From assembly GCF_900176595.1 (NCBI RefSeq), contig NZ_LT838813.1:3428001-3492000 (forward strand): a stretch of 64,000 bases of DNA, written 5' to 3'. The translations under genes were made by a program, and so were the position numbers. Origin of the DNA: Aquiflexum balticum DSM 16537 (lineage in GTDB: Bacteria > Bacteroidota > Bacteroidia > Cytophagales > Cyclobacteriaceae). Every line of letters starts with the position of its first letter. Position 1 is the first letter of the stretch. A model generated the notes under the pieces. The model saw only the letters and a list, made by a program, of their open reading frames with translations, searched no databases and was not told the origin of the DNA. This document shows, one piece after another, positions 55,025 to 64,000 of this stretch.

Positions 55025-56925
55025 TTATAACTTCTTTCACTGATTTGGATCGCTTCAAACTCAAGTAGTTCTTTATGCAATTTGTACTCACCCGCCAAGG
55101 TGCTTTCCCAAACAGACACATATTTGAACTCCTTATCATTTCTTTTAGCTTCTCCTTCATTTGTCTGATGTTCCACGCGAAAATGGGCCCCACATGACTC
55201 TTCTCTTTGAAGGGCATCTTCTACAATCAGCTGGGCCAATTCAAGATAATCTTCCACCCGACCGGCTTTTTCCAGTTCAAAATTGATAACATTTGACGAA
55301 CCGGAAACGATTAGATCTTTGTAAAAGGATTCTTGCAGCGCTTTCAGTTCTTCCTTGGCTTCCAATAGTTCCGATTTTTTTCTTGAGAGGCCGCACTTGG
55401 TATAAAGTACTTTTCCCAATGCTTTGTGGAATTCTTCTGCGGTGGTATTCCCTTGAATAGATAAAAGTTTAGCTAATCTATTTTCTGTTTCTTTGATTGA
55501 ATTTTCAGCATTTGGTGTGCTTAGGTTTTGGATTGGCTTTTCACCCGCCAAATAATTCATAACCGTATGAGGAGCAATAAAGTATCCATCCACGCAAGCC
55601 TGTAATAGGGAATTGGCACCAAGCCTGTTTGCCCCATGATCGGCAAAGTTGGCTTCCCCCAATACAAACAGCCCTTCCACATTGCTCATCAATTCGTAAT
55701 CGACCCATAATCCTCCCATGGAAAAATGGGCAGAGGGAGAAATCATCATGGGTTCGGAATAAGCATCCATACCAGTGATTTTTTTGTACATACTGAAAAG
55801 ATTACCGTATTTCTTGGCAATAACCTCTTTGCCATCTCTTTGAATCGCATCACTGAAATCCAAGTATACCGCATTTCTGAGAGGCCCGATTCCATGACCG
55901 GCATCAATCTGTTCCTTTGCCGCTCTTGAAGAGATGTCCCTTGGAGCAAGATTGCCGAATGATGGATACTTCCTTTCCAAGTAATAGTCTCTCTCTGCTT
56001 CGGGTATTTCCCGGGCTGATCTGGTTTCTCCAGCTTTTTTAGGAACCCAAATCCTGCCATCATTTCTAAGCGATTCTGACATCAGCGTCAATTTGGACTG
56101 ATATTCACCCATTTGGGGAAGCGAGGTAGGATGGAATTGGGTCCAACTCGGAGCGGCAAAAAATGCCCCTTTTTTATGTGCCCGCCAAATAGCAGTCGCA
56201 TTACAGTTCATGGCCAATGTGGAGAGGTAATAGATTTTCCCATATCCTCCGGTAGCCAAAATTACTGCATCGGCCATGTGACTTTTTATCTGTCCGTTAT
56301 CCAGATTTCTGCTTACTATTCCTTTGGCTTTACCATCTTCCAGAATAAGGTCCAACATCTCATGCCTTGTATGGATGGTCAATAAACCAACTTCAGATTG
56401 CCGGATAAGTGCCTGATAGGCACCTTGCAGTAACTGCTGACCTGTTTGCCCACGGGCGTAAAAAGTCCTGCTTACCTGTACACCGCCAAAAGACCTATTG
56501 CTGAGATAACCACTGTATTCTCTTGCAAATGGAACACCCTGCGCAACAGCTTGGTCGATCAACCCCAGAGAGCATTCAGCCATCCGGTATACATTTGCTT
56601 CTCTGGAACGGAAATCCCCGCCTTTGACTGTATCATAAAACATCCGCCAGATACTGTCCCCATCATTTTTATAATCCTTTGCAGCATTGATGCCCCCTTG
56701 GGCAGCTACGCTGTGGGCCCTTCTTGGGGATTCATGAAAAGTGAAAACTTCCACCTGAAAGCCGAGTTCTGATAAGCTTGAAGCAACCGAAGAACCAGCT
56801 AGACCTGTGCCCACAACGATAACTTTATATTTCCGCCTATTAGAAGGGTTGATCAGTTTACAATTTGCTTTGTACTGCGTCCATTTTTCCTGTATGGGAC
56901 CTGGCGGGACTTTGGAATTTAACAT
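55021..56925 (-). CDS. sdhA: succinate dehydrogenase / fumarate reductase flavoprotein subunit
   Basis: A 634-residue flavoprotein that oxidises succinate to fumarate. [17 protein letters not shown] is the dinucleotide fold, [15 protein letters not shown] has the covalent FAD His71, and [12 protein letters not shown] and [17 protein letters not shown] are family blocks. The start is preceded by 53 bases and then the terminator of the upstream gene, so sdhA is the first gene of its transcript. A cytochrome b subunit (sdhC), usual in front of sdhA in this phylum, is not in the window. Confidence 0.97.
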   Translation of the reverse strand: MLNSKVPPGPIQEKWTQYKANCKLINPSNRRKYKVIVVGTGLAGSSVASSLSELGFQVEVFTFHESPRRAHSVAAQGGINAAKDYKNDGDSIWRMFYDTVKGGDFRSREANVYRMAECSLGLIDQAVAQGVPFAREYSGYLSNRSFGGVQVSRTFYARGQTGQQLLQGAYQALIRQSEVGLLTIHTRHEMLDLILEDGKAKGIVSRNLDNGQIKSHMADAVILATGGYGKIYYLSTLAMNCNATAIWRAHKKGAFFAAPSWTQFHPTSLPQMGEYQSKLTLMSESLRNDGRIWVPKKAGETRSAREIPEAERDYYLERKYPSFGNLAPRDISSRAAKEQIDAGHGIGPLRNAVYLDFSDAIQRDGKEVIAKKYGNLFSMYKKITGMDAYSEPMMISPSAHFSMGGLWVDYELMSNVEGLFVLGEANFADHGANRLGANSLLQACVDGYFIAPHTVMNYLAGEKPIQNLSTPNAENSIKETENRLAKLLSIQGNTTAEEFHKALGKVLYTKCGLSRKKSELLEAKEELKALQESFYKDLIVSGSSNVINFELEKAGRVEDYLELAQLIVEDALQREESCGAHFRVEHQTNEGEAKRNDKEFKYVSVWESTLAGEYKLHKELLEFEAIQISERSYK

Positions 56926-56977
56926 ACTACAATATAAAAATTTAGTTTTTATTCAGGAAAATGAATTGGGATATTCT

Positions 56978-57012
56978 AAAAAAAGAGCCCGGTTTTCAAC
57001 ATTTGGACTCTT
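56978..57012 (-). terminator. terminator of the NlpE-META gene
   Basis: On the leftward strand AAGAGTCC and GGGCTCTT pair (one G-T wobble) around a 14-base loop, then TTTTTTT. It isolates sdhA from the gene at 57029. Confidence 0.7.
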
Positions 57013-57028
57013 CTTAAAAACACACACA

Positions 57029-57823
57029 TTAATTATTTTCTTCTAACTCAAATCTTGCCAAAGGGGCCATCTTTGCTTTGTTTAGGGAGAGGGTACCCTC
57101 AGAAATGCTGTAATTATCAACTTTTGAAATGATCTCGACAAAAGTCCTTTCGGTTTCCATATCCTGACATGCCATCATGGTGGAGGCTGCATTTCCGAAA
57201 CTCACTCTGTTTCCATCTTTTAATTCATAGGAACCGAAAATATTGTTACAGGATCCATTTCCGGAAAAGGTGGATGTTTCCATCTCGAAAAGGAGGAAAG
57301 CTTCTTTGTTCCCTTCTGTTTGTTCAAAAGGTTTTCCCATCAGCTCTTTTAGAATCCATTTTTTATCTTCAAGCCTTGGGTCAACAGGGTTTTTAGCCAA
57401 TTTATAGTTTTCGGCCAAATCTCCTGTGATCCTATTTCCATCTTGATCTAAATGGAAAAGAACATTTTCTCCAACCTGATATTGTTGGGTATTCCCATCT
57501 TGGGCTTCCAAGGTAACCTTACTGCCAGCTTCGTTCCAAACAAAGATTCCTTCATCAAAAAAATAATTATCTTCTTTGCCCAGGTACTTTATTGACCTTT
57601 TGTAAGTTTCATCCGATTTCAGGGTAATGGAGGTTTCTATTCCCTCACAATCAGCACATGGTGTAATTCCTTTATACACTCCTTTCCAATCAAGACTGTT
57701 TTTACTGTTACTTGCCATAGATTGATTAATCTCCAAAGCCTTTTCCTGTTCCACAACTTTTTCTGAGCTGCAGGAATAAACCATCATGACGATGATCAGG
57801 GATAAAAAGACATAGTTTTTCAT
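57029..57823 (-). CDS. two-domain lipoprotein: NlpE N-terminal plus META (HslJ-like) domain
   Basis: A 264-residue lipoprotein (signal ending VYSCSS, Cys18). Residues ~45-150 match NlpE N-terminal: WKGVYKGITPCADCEGIETSITL with two Cys in PCADCEG. Residues ~155-260 match the META domain: WILKELMGKP, STFSGNGSCNNIFGSYEL and ASTMMACQDM. In other bacteria NlpE senses envelope stress and copper and META proteins such as HslJ respond to stress. The fusion suggests an envelope-stress role, as an inference. It is transcribed alone. Confidence 0.88.
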   Translation of the reverse strand: MKNYVFLSLIIVMMVYSCSSEKVVEQEKALEINQSMASNSKNSLDWKGVYKGITPCADCEGIETSITLKSDETYKRSIKYLGKEDNYFFDEGIFVWNEAGSKVTLEAQDGNTQQYQVGENVLFHLDQDGNRITGDLAENYKLAKNPVDPRLEDKKWILKELMGKPFEQTEGNKEAFLLFEMETSTFSGNGSCNNIFGSYELKDGNRVSFGNAASTMMACQDMETERTFVEIISKVDNYSISEGTLSLNKAKMAPLARFELEENN

Positions 57824-57898
57824 GAGTAAATGTTTTTTATTTCTTAGCTAAAACATCAACTAAAATACAAAATATACTTGGATGAAAGGAAGAAGATT

Positions 57899-59572
57899 TT
57901 AAAATAATCCGGTAATATTCCCCTCTGCATCAATATCTATGTTTTCAGCAGCTGGCTTTGAAGGAAGTCCTGGCATTCTCATAATAGTTCCGGCAATCGG
58001 TATAATAAATCCTGCACCTGCTGCAATATCAAACTCCCGGATTTTGATGGTAAATCCAGTGGGTTTATTAATTAATTGGGGATCATCAGAAAGGGAATAT
58101 TGGGTTTTGGCTATACAAATGGGCAATTTGTCCAAGCCGATTTTATTGAACAGCTTTATCTGTTGTTTGGCTTTTACAGAATATTCCACCTCTGCTGCCC
58201 CATATATTTTTCTTGCTACGGTTTCTATTTTTTGCTCAATGCTCCAATCAAAGTGATAAAGAGGTGTGAAATTACTCATACCGGATTCTGCTGCTTCTTT
58301 TACTGTTTGGGCCAAATCCAAACAGCCGTTTCCACCTTTTTCCCAACCCTCGCTCAGTGCAACTTTCACTCCCATTTTGTCGCAATGTGCCAAAACAGCA
58401 TTTATTTCCTCTTCGGAGTCTGTTGCAAATTTATTTATAGCTACCACAGGGGTAAGCATAAAATGCTTCATATTTTCAATATGCTTATCCAAATTTGGAA
58501 GACCATCTTTCACAGCTTGAGAGTTGGGGTTTTTAAGTTCCTCATAAGGCATTCCTGCGTGGCTTTTCAAGGCTCTGATAGTAGCCACTATTACAGCTAC
58601 ATCAGGTTTGAGATTCCCGTATTGACATTTTAAATCAAGAAATTTTTCTCCACCCAAATCTGAAGCAAAGCCGGCCTCTGTTACAACGAAATCTGCCAGG
58701 GATAAACCCATTTTTGTGGCAATGATGGAGTTTGATCCTTGAGCGATATTGGCAAAAGGTCCCCCATGTATGATTGCAGGATTTCCCTCAATGGTTTGCA
58801 CAAGATTAGGCATAATGGTATGTTTCATTAAGGCCGCCATGGCCCCTTGTGCTTTCAATTGGTGGGCCCGGACAGGTTCATCCTGATAAGTATATCCAAT
58901 AATAATGTTTCCCAACTTTTCTTTGAGGTCCATCAGATCGTTTGATAGGCATAAAGCTGCCATTACCTCAGAGGCAGCTGTGATATCAAAACCTGATTCC
59001 CTCGGAATCCCCTGTGCAGAACCTCCCAAACCAATGACTATATCCCTCAATGCACGCTCATTCATATCCATCACACGCTTCCAGATTATTTTCCGGGGAT
59101 CAATATTGAGCGTGTTTTTTTGACTGTGAATATGGTTGTCCAGCAAAGCTGAAAGTAAATTGTGGGCTTTTTCCACCGCTGCGAAATCACCGGTAAAGTG
59201 TAAGTTGATAGATTCCATCGGCAATACCTGAGAATAGCCACCACCTGCAGCCCCGCCTTTCATCCCAAATACCGGTCCAAGCGAGGGTTCTCTTAATACC
59301 ACTGCTGTTTTTACGCCCAGGATGTTCAATCCTTCTGACAGACCTATACTTACAGTTGTTTTCCCTTCACCCGACTTAGTAGGGGTGATGGCTGTTACCA
59401 ATATCAGTTTCTTTCCTTTCAGTTTTTCCTGATCAATAAGCTTGAGAGGGAGTTTGGCCACATACTTTCCATAAGGGCGAAGGTCATCATGGGCTATTCC
59501 TAGTTTTGAGGCAATTTCTGAGATGGGACGCATCTTGGATGCGTGGGCGATTTCTAAGTCGGATTTGATCAT
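57899..59572 (-). CDS. fhs: formate--tetrahydrofolate ligase
   Basis: A 557-residue enzyme that makes 10-formyl-THF from formate, THF and ATP, feeding purine and formyl-Met synthesis. The P-loop ITPTKSGEGKTTVSIGL (62-78) is clear, and blocks GPVFGMKGGAAGGG, FDITAASEVMAALCL, TVEGNPAIIHGGPFANIAQGSNS-like (seen as NPAIIHGGPFANIAQGSNS) and AGAGFIIPIAGTIMRMPGLP follow. It is full length. It is flanked by the NlpE-META gene and a 245-base gap that ends in a terminator. Confidence 0.97.
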   Translation of the reverse strand: MIKSDLEIAHASKMRPISEIASKLGIAHDDLRPYGKYVAKLPLKLIDQEKLKGKKLILVTAITPTKSGEGKTTVSIGLSEGLNILGVKTAVVLREPSLGPVFGMKGGAAGGGYSQVLPMESINLHFTGDFAAVEKAHNLLSALLDNHIHSQKNTLNIDPRKIIWKRVMDMNERALRDIVIGLGGSAQGIPRESGFDITAASEVMAALCLSNDLMDLKEKLGNIIIGYTYQDEPVRAHQLKAQGAMAALMKHTIMPNLVQTIEGNPAIIHGGPFANIAQGSNSIIATKMGLSLADFVVTEAGFASDLGGEKFLDLKCQYGNLKPDVAVIVATIRALKSHAGMPYEELKNPNSQAVKDGLPNLDKHIENMKHFMLTPVVAINKFATDSEEEINAVLAHCDKMGVKVALSEGWEKGGNGCLDLAQTVKEAAESGMSNFTPLYHFDWSIEQKIETVARKIYGAAEVEYSVKAKQQIKLFNKIGLDKLPICIAKTQYSLSDDPQLINKPTGFTIKIREFDIAAGAGFIIPIAGTIMRMPGLPSKPAAENIDIDAEGNITGLF

Positions 59573-59754
59573 AACTGGGTTCTAATTGATTAATTTGGGT
59601 TTTTAGAAAATTTCAAAAATCTACAGCTTTTTCTTTTGTTTCAGGATAGCTTGGCTTTACCTGACTGTTAAGCATGGTGTTTTCTTAGTACGGGCTAAAA
59701 TAGTAATTTTCGGATAAGGAGTTATGGAATGTGATTTAAAATCTAATAATAAAA

Positions 59755-59790
59755 AAAAGGTCCCTGAACAAAATTGCTCAGGGACCTTTT
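59755..59790 (-). terminator. terminator of the BNR propeller gene
   Basis: AAAAGGTCCCTGA and TCAGGGACCTTTT form a perfect 13-pair stem with a 10-base loop and a T-run on the leftward strand. Confidence 0.88.
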
Positions 59791-59817
59791 CAATAATCGT
59801 AATCACATTTTCAAGAC

Positions 59818-62800
59818 CTATTTTTCAATAAAAGTCACGAAGTCATCCAAAATAAGATTTTCCATATTTGCACTCTTGGCATATCTAAGGAGATTTTTTT
59901 CGTGCTTAGATAAGATATTGATGAAAGTATTCTGCGACTCTTTCAGCTTTTCATTCAGGGTATTTTTGTTTTCTTCTTGAATTACTGATGGTCTGTCAAA
60001 ATTGGCGATCACTATACCATAAAGCTGAGAAATTTTCTCCCTTAATTCAGGTTCGGCCGTATCCACGTAATTATCACCCGTTGTAATGACCAATGTTTCT
60101 TTGAGCTTGTTTAGATCATTGATTAATGCAGTCATTGATTTGTTTGATTTTGGATCTGCGGTTTTGATTTTTTCTGCATAATCCAAATAACTGTCCACCT
60201 GATAAACCAAATAAGCCAGATCCTGGGTCATATCAAAAAGTTCATTCGCCACCTTTTGCTGTGCTTTTCTGCTTTCCACAGCTATTCCAGTCCTATCGTC
60301 ATAAACGAGTTCTAAGGTGGTTTCAAATTGTTCTTTGCCTTTTTTCATCACCACCTTATAGGTTCCTGCAGGAACTCTTGGAGCTCCAGATCCTCCAGAA
60401 GAAAAGGTTTTTCCTTTGGCCACCTTGGGAGCTTTTCCTGTGAAATTCCAACGGACTATGTTTATGCCTTTTTGTTTACCGGGGTCGAGACTGATGACTT
60501 TACTATCATTTTTATCAAAAATTTCAAGCGTCATGGCACCGAATGTATGCCGCTTTTTGAGATAATAAACAATTTTTCCGGACTTGTTAGGGTTTGGTCC
60601 CACAAAGGTAATTGCCTGACTCGATCCGCCGAAATTTCTTTCTTCCCACATGACAATAGGCGGAGATTTGAGAAAATAAACTTCCTCGTTTAGCATTTGG
60701 GGTTTGATCTGTCTTAATGGGCTAATATCATCTATAATGATGATACCTCTTCCGTGGGTAGCTAATACCAAGTCGTTGGTTTTTGGATGCATGGCCATGT
60801 AATGCACTGATGCAGCAGGCATGTTGTTGGTGAATTTCGACCAGTTTTTTCCTCCATCAATGCTTACAAAGAGACCCAATTCGGTTCCTAAGAACAGGAG
60901 ATTTTCATTTTCCAGGTCTTCAAGGATATGCCTTGCAAATCCATGTACATCATCGCTGATGACAGAATTCCAGGTTTTCCCAAAATCCGTGGTTTTGTAG
61001 GCATAAGTCTTAAAGTCATTTTGGCTGTGTCCATCAAATACAGCATAAGCGGTTCCTTTTCCGAAATTTCCGGGCTGAATATGATAAGTCCAGGTGTTTT
61101 TTGGTAAATCCGGAATATTGGAAACCACATTAGTCCAAGTCTTGCCGCCATCTTGAGTGACCTGAACATTTCCATCGTCAGTACCTACCCAAATGATATT
61201 TTCATCAAGTGGGGATTCAGCAATGGTAAATATTGTCGTGTGATTCTCTGCGCCTGAATTATCTGTGGAAATTCCCCCTGAAGAGGATTGGTTTTGTTTG
61301 GCAGGGTCATTGGTTGTCAGATCGGGTGATATTCTTTCCCAATTGTTGCCCATATCATTGGACCGCAACAAAAACTGACTGCCCACATAAAACCGATCGG
61401 GATGATGGGGACTGATCTGTATAGGGGTATTCCAGTTGAAGCGGTATTTTGGTTCATCTTTGCCCGGGAAAGGCCGGATGTTTTTGATAACATTTTTTTC
61501 TACATCATAGCGCCAGATATTATCAGCACCCTGCATTTCGGAATAAACAATTTTTTTGGTGGGATGCCTGTACACTCTGAACCCGTCTCCGGCACCGACT
61601 GATACCCAATCCCCGGGTTCTATGCCTCCGGGACTTGCTGATGGGCCAAACCAAGAACCATTATCCTGTAGTCCTCCATAAATCCTGTAAGGTTCATCAT
61701 TATCCAAACTGACGTGGTAAAACTGTGATACCGGTAAACTTTCAACCATTTCCAAGGTAGTACCGCCATCCCATGTTCTATATAATCCTCCATCTGTAGC
61801 CACATAAAATCTATCGGAATCATTGATATCAAACCAAATGTCATGGATATCAGCATGCATGGGGCCAAGGCTCTTGAAAGTTTTTCCACCATCGCGGCTG
61901 ATACTACCAGACAAACCCGCTTTGACCAGCACGTCCGGGTTTTTGGGGTCTACCACTATTCTCGAAAAATAGAATGGCCTGACCGTAAGCTCGAAATCCC
62001 CGTTCATAAAAGTCCAGGAATTGCCGGCATCTTCTGACCGGTATAATCCTTTTTTATCTTTGGATTCGATCACACTGTAAAGAATAGAGGGCTCAGAAGG
62101 TGCTAACGCAATAGCAATTCTTCCCAAATCCCCAGTTGGAAAACCATTATGGATTTTGTCCCAGGTTTTGCCTCCATCTTTTGTTTTGTACAGGGCACTG
62201 TTTGGTCCACCTGAACTGAAGGAATATGCTGTTCTCCTTACTTGCCAGAAAGCAGCATATAGAGTGTTCGGATCTTTGGGGTCCATAAACAAATCAGAAC
62301 AACCGGTATCCTTCATTCCAGCTAGGATATTGGTCCAAGTCTGCCCGCCATCGGTGGTTTTGTAAACACCACGTTCATCACTATCGCCCCATAAAGCGCC
62401 CAGCACTCCCACATAAACCTCATCTGAATTATTGGGATTGATGGCAATACCACTGATTCTATCAGAGTTTTCTAATCCGATTTTGTTCCAGGTATTTCCT
62501 CCGTCGACGGTCTTATAAAGACCATCACCAAATGAAACACTGTTTCTTACCCATGTTTCACCTGTTCCAACCCATATCACATTGTCAGGATTGTTGGGGT
62601 CAACTTCAATGATACCGATAGACTGATTGTAATCATCGAAAATGGATCTGAAGGTGGTACCACCATTGGTTGATTTCCAGACACCACCACCCGCTGTACC
62701 TGCATAGATGATTCTGTTATTGGTAGGGTGTCCGGCAATGTCACTGATACGTCCGCTCATCACAGCGGGTCCAATTTGTCTTGCAGACAGCGATCCGAAG

Positions 62801-62901
62801 AGTTCGTTTCCTTTTAAAGTGATATTTTCCTGTGCAAAAGAACCGCTTGCGATCAGGCAAAAAAATACCACCAAGAAATTGAAATAAAATTTCTTTGACA
62901 T
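59818..62901 (-). CDS. large secreted sortilin/BNR-repeat beta-propeller protein
   Basis: A 1027-residue protein with a signal ending in GSFAQ. The long central region consists of BNR/Asp-box repeats such as SxDxGxTW: KTVDGGNTWNKIG, KTTDGGQTW, KDGGKTWDKI and VTQDGGKTW, which build propellers as in sortilins and glycosidases. The C-terminal part has an Ig-like segment (VPAGTYKVVM) and a helical end with no T9SS sorting domain. Similar proteins are common in Bacteroidota and are labelled VPS10-domain. I chose 62901; 62916 is possible. It follows the LolA-like gene in the same operon. Confidence 0.88.
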   Translation of the reverse strand: MSKKFYFNFLVVFFCLIASGSFAQENITLKGNELFGSLSARQIGPAVMSGRISDIAGHPTNNRIIYAGTAGGGVWKSTNGGTTFRSIFDDYNQSIGIIEVDPNNPDNVIWVGTGETWVRNSVSFGDGLYKTVDGGNTWNKIGLENSDRISGIAINPNNSDEVYVGVLGALWGDSDERGVYKTTDGGQTWTNILAGMKDTGCSDLFMDPKDPNTLYAAFWQVRRTAYSFSSGGPNSALYKTKDGGKTWDKIHNGFPTGDLGRIAIALAPSEPSILYSVIESKDKKGLYRSEDAGNSWTFMNGDFELTVRPFYFSRIVVDPKNPDVLVKAGLSGSISRDGGKTFKSLGPMHADIHDIWFDINDSDRFYVATDGGLYRTWDGGTTLEMVESLPVSQFYHVSLDNDEPYRIYGGLQDNGSWFGPSASPGGIEPGDWVSVGAGDGFRVYRHPTKKIVYSEMQGADNIWRYDVEKNVIKNIRPFPGKDEPKYRFNWNTPIQISPHHPDRFYVGSQFLLRSNDMGNNWERISPDLTTNDPAKQNQSSSGGISTDNSGAENHTTIFTIAESPLDENIIWVGTDDGNVQVTQDGGKTWTNVVSNIPDLPKNTWTYHIQPGNFGKGTAYAVFDGHSQNDFKTYAYKTTDFGKTWNSVISDDVHGFARHILEDLENENLLFLGTELGLFVSIDGGKNWSKFTNNMPAASVHYMAMHPKTNDLVLATHGRGIIIIDDISPLRQIKPQMLNEEVYFLKSPPIVMWEERNFGGSSQAITFVGPNPNKSGKIVYYLKKRHTFGAMTLEIFDKNDSKVISLDPGKQKGINIVRWNFTGKAPKVAKGKTFSSGGSGAPRVPAGTYKVVMKKGKEQFETTLELVYDDRTGIAVESRKAQQKVANELFDMTQDLAYLVYQVDSYLDYAEKIKTADPKSNKSMTALINDLNKLKETLVITTGDNYVDTAEPELREKISQLYGIVIANFDRPSVIQEENKNTLNEKLKESQNTFINILSKHEKNLLRYAKSANMENLILDDFVTFIEK

Positions 62902-62929
62902 GCTTAGATTATTCAAAAATGTTTAGGAA

Positions 62930-63673
62930 TTAATCCTTATAGATAAATGCGGCAGGATCTAATTTAGGGTTCAATATTACATTGGTTATGTTTATTGCCT
63001 GGCCCTGAGGAGCACCCTTTGCTTTTTCTGTGATGGCGAAAGGAAAATATAATCCATCGACTTCCTGATAATCGCTCATTAAAGTCTGACTGGTTATACC
63101 TTTGGCAGGACCGACTTTCATTTCTTTTTCTACCATAATGGGAACGAAGGTATCTGAGTCAAAGAAATAAAAGGAGATATTCTCCACTTCTTCACCATCA
63201 ACCAATAGAGGTTTCTTGGTTAATTTAACTTTGTAACATTCTGTTCCTTCCACTGTTTCTGTGCCAAGCAATTCAGCTTTATAGCCCTTACTTTTTAAAT
63301 CCAAAAATGGATCAGGGAAATCACCCATCTCACGCTTCATGTTTTCGGTGGTTTCACTGTCACTTTTTTCAGGTTTCATGGTCATGAAATTAACACCCCA
63401 AGCCTCAGTGCCATCAAATGCCTGCTGAACAATTTCCTGACCTTGAAGTTGAAATTTCATATACATTTTCCCTTCCTTAGTTTGGACTATCTCTATCGGA
63501 ATATCCATTCCCTGAGCACTTACCTTTCCTTCCATTTTTACAGAAGATAATTTTGCCCACTCTTTGGCTCCACCGGTGTTTTCTAAATATTGATCAATGA
63601 TTTCTTCTACTGATTGGGCATATGTAAGGCCACAAAAGGAAAATAATGCAAGAATTAGTATTAACTTTTTCAT
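62930..63673 (-). CDS. LolA-like outer-membrane lipoprotein-sorting-type protein
   Basis: A 247-residue secreted protein with a signal ending in LTYAQ. It looks like the LolA/LolB-type half-barrel: SVEEIIDQYLENTGG, SVKMEGKVSAQGMDIPIEIVQTKEGKMYMKFQLQGQ, AFDGTEAW, and VDGLYFPFAITEKA. It lacks the size and pattern of classical LolA, so a lipid- or lipoprotein-binding role is inferred. It is upstream of the BNR propeller gene by 28 bases and likely co-transcribed with it. Confidence 0.75.
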   Translation of the reverse strand: MKKLILILALFSFCGLTYAQSVEEIIDQYLENTGGAKEWAKLSSVKMEGKVSAQGMDIPIEIVQTKEGKMYMKFQLQGQEIVQQAFDGTEAWGVNFMTMKPEKSDSETTENMKREMGDFPDPFLDLKSKGYKAELLGTETVEGTECYKVKLTKKPLLVDGEEVENISFYFFDSDTFVPIMVEKEMKVGPAKGITSQTLMSDYQEVDGLYFPFAITEKAKGAPQGQAINITNVILNPKLDPAAFIYKD

Positions 63674-64000
63674 ATAGTTATGATTTTTTAGAAATATAAG
63701 TAAGTTTTTTTCTCAAAATTAAAGGTATAAAAATTTAAAATCCAAGTATTTCATTTTTTTTGATCTCCTGATTTTACTGATGAACGATGATTTTCATTGA
63801 TGTTTAAAGATGATGTAATATCAATCTAAACGGGAATTTGTATTTGAGTTAACAATGGGAAAAAAAATCAAAAATTGTTTTTTTGAAAAAACTGCAACCA
63901 TGCAGGATAACTCAGGGAGTTTTGTGTGGAAAATAAAAAAGTAGGTTGATTTTTTTTCGAAATAAAAAACAGGATCGAGTCTTTTAAGGTGTGGCCCAAG
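63674..64000. other. 327-base right end without a recognisable gene
   Basis: AT-rich sequence upstream of the LolA-like gene. No open frame or RNA gene could be supported. TAAAGGTA at 63720-63727 might be a weak leftward -7 box. Confidence 0.5.

Overview
The window reads as chromosomal DNA of a Bacteroidota bacterium, most likely order Cytophagales and near Cyclobacteriaceae. This is inferred from AT-rich DNA, many lipoprotein signals, a type IX secretion C-terminal sorting domain, several DUF families and outer-membrane barrels typical of the phylum, very few Shine-Dalgarno sequences, and promoters of the phylum's TTTG-N19-TAnnTTTG type (an almost perfect one precedes the SRP RNA). No insertion sequence, prophage, CRISPR array, rRNA or tRNA was seen. 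Both outer edges are ordinary; the leftmost gene is cut by the window.

Layout. 1-4.0 kb: a truncated LTA-synthase-like sulfatase facing left, then a rightward run of a methyltransferase, DUF3253, a lipoprotein MsrA, a DUF4920 lipoprotein, a CxxCH haem-type lipoprotein and a small protein, closed by a terminator. 4.1-9 kb: a secreted protein whose signal peptide is cut off by an in-frame amber codon, a DUF983 protein, a Tat alkaline phosphatase and two tandem paralogous barrels. 9-11.4 kb: proBA. 12-16.7 kb: one very large repetitive T9SS surface protein. 17-18.4 kb: a receiver-only response regulator abutting corA. 18.6-26.1 kb: groESL and a leftward block miaB / sigma-54 activator / lptE / TPR-like protein / secG. 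26.2-33.1 kb: S41 protease, ftsE with a small partner, transaldolase, SRP RNA (ffs) and the three-gene transhydrogenase operon. 33.2-39.4 kb: secreted deacetylase-like protein, arylsulfatase, HAD phosphatase, DUF502, a barrel and a membrane-bound AraC regulator.

39.5-44.5 kb is the most unusual stretch: a leftward cluster of an esterase, a RimK-like ATP-grasp, a YbdK/GCS2-type carboxylate-amine ligase, a class I glutamine amidotransferase and a second, divergent ATP-grasp protein. Three potential amide- or peptide-bond-forming enzymes, an amidotransferase and a hydrolase together look like an undescribed pathway for a small peptide-like or amidated metabolite.

44.6-63.7 kb is mostly housekeeping and envelope genes: gamma-carbonic anhydrase, YceI, pabB-like, dinB, an extradiol dioxygenase, a lipoprotein amidohydrolase with an alpha/beta hydrolase, greA (with a strong leader terminator hairpin) plus a HIT protein, sdhAB without an adjacent cytochrome subunit, an NlpE-META lipoprotein, fhs, a large sortilin/BNR propeller protein and a LolA-like protein. 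Functions rest on reading motifs by eye; no database search was run.
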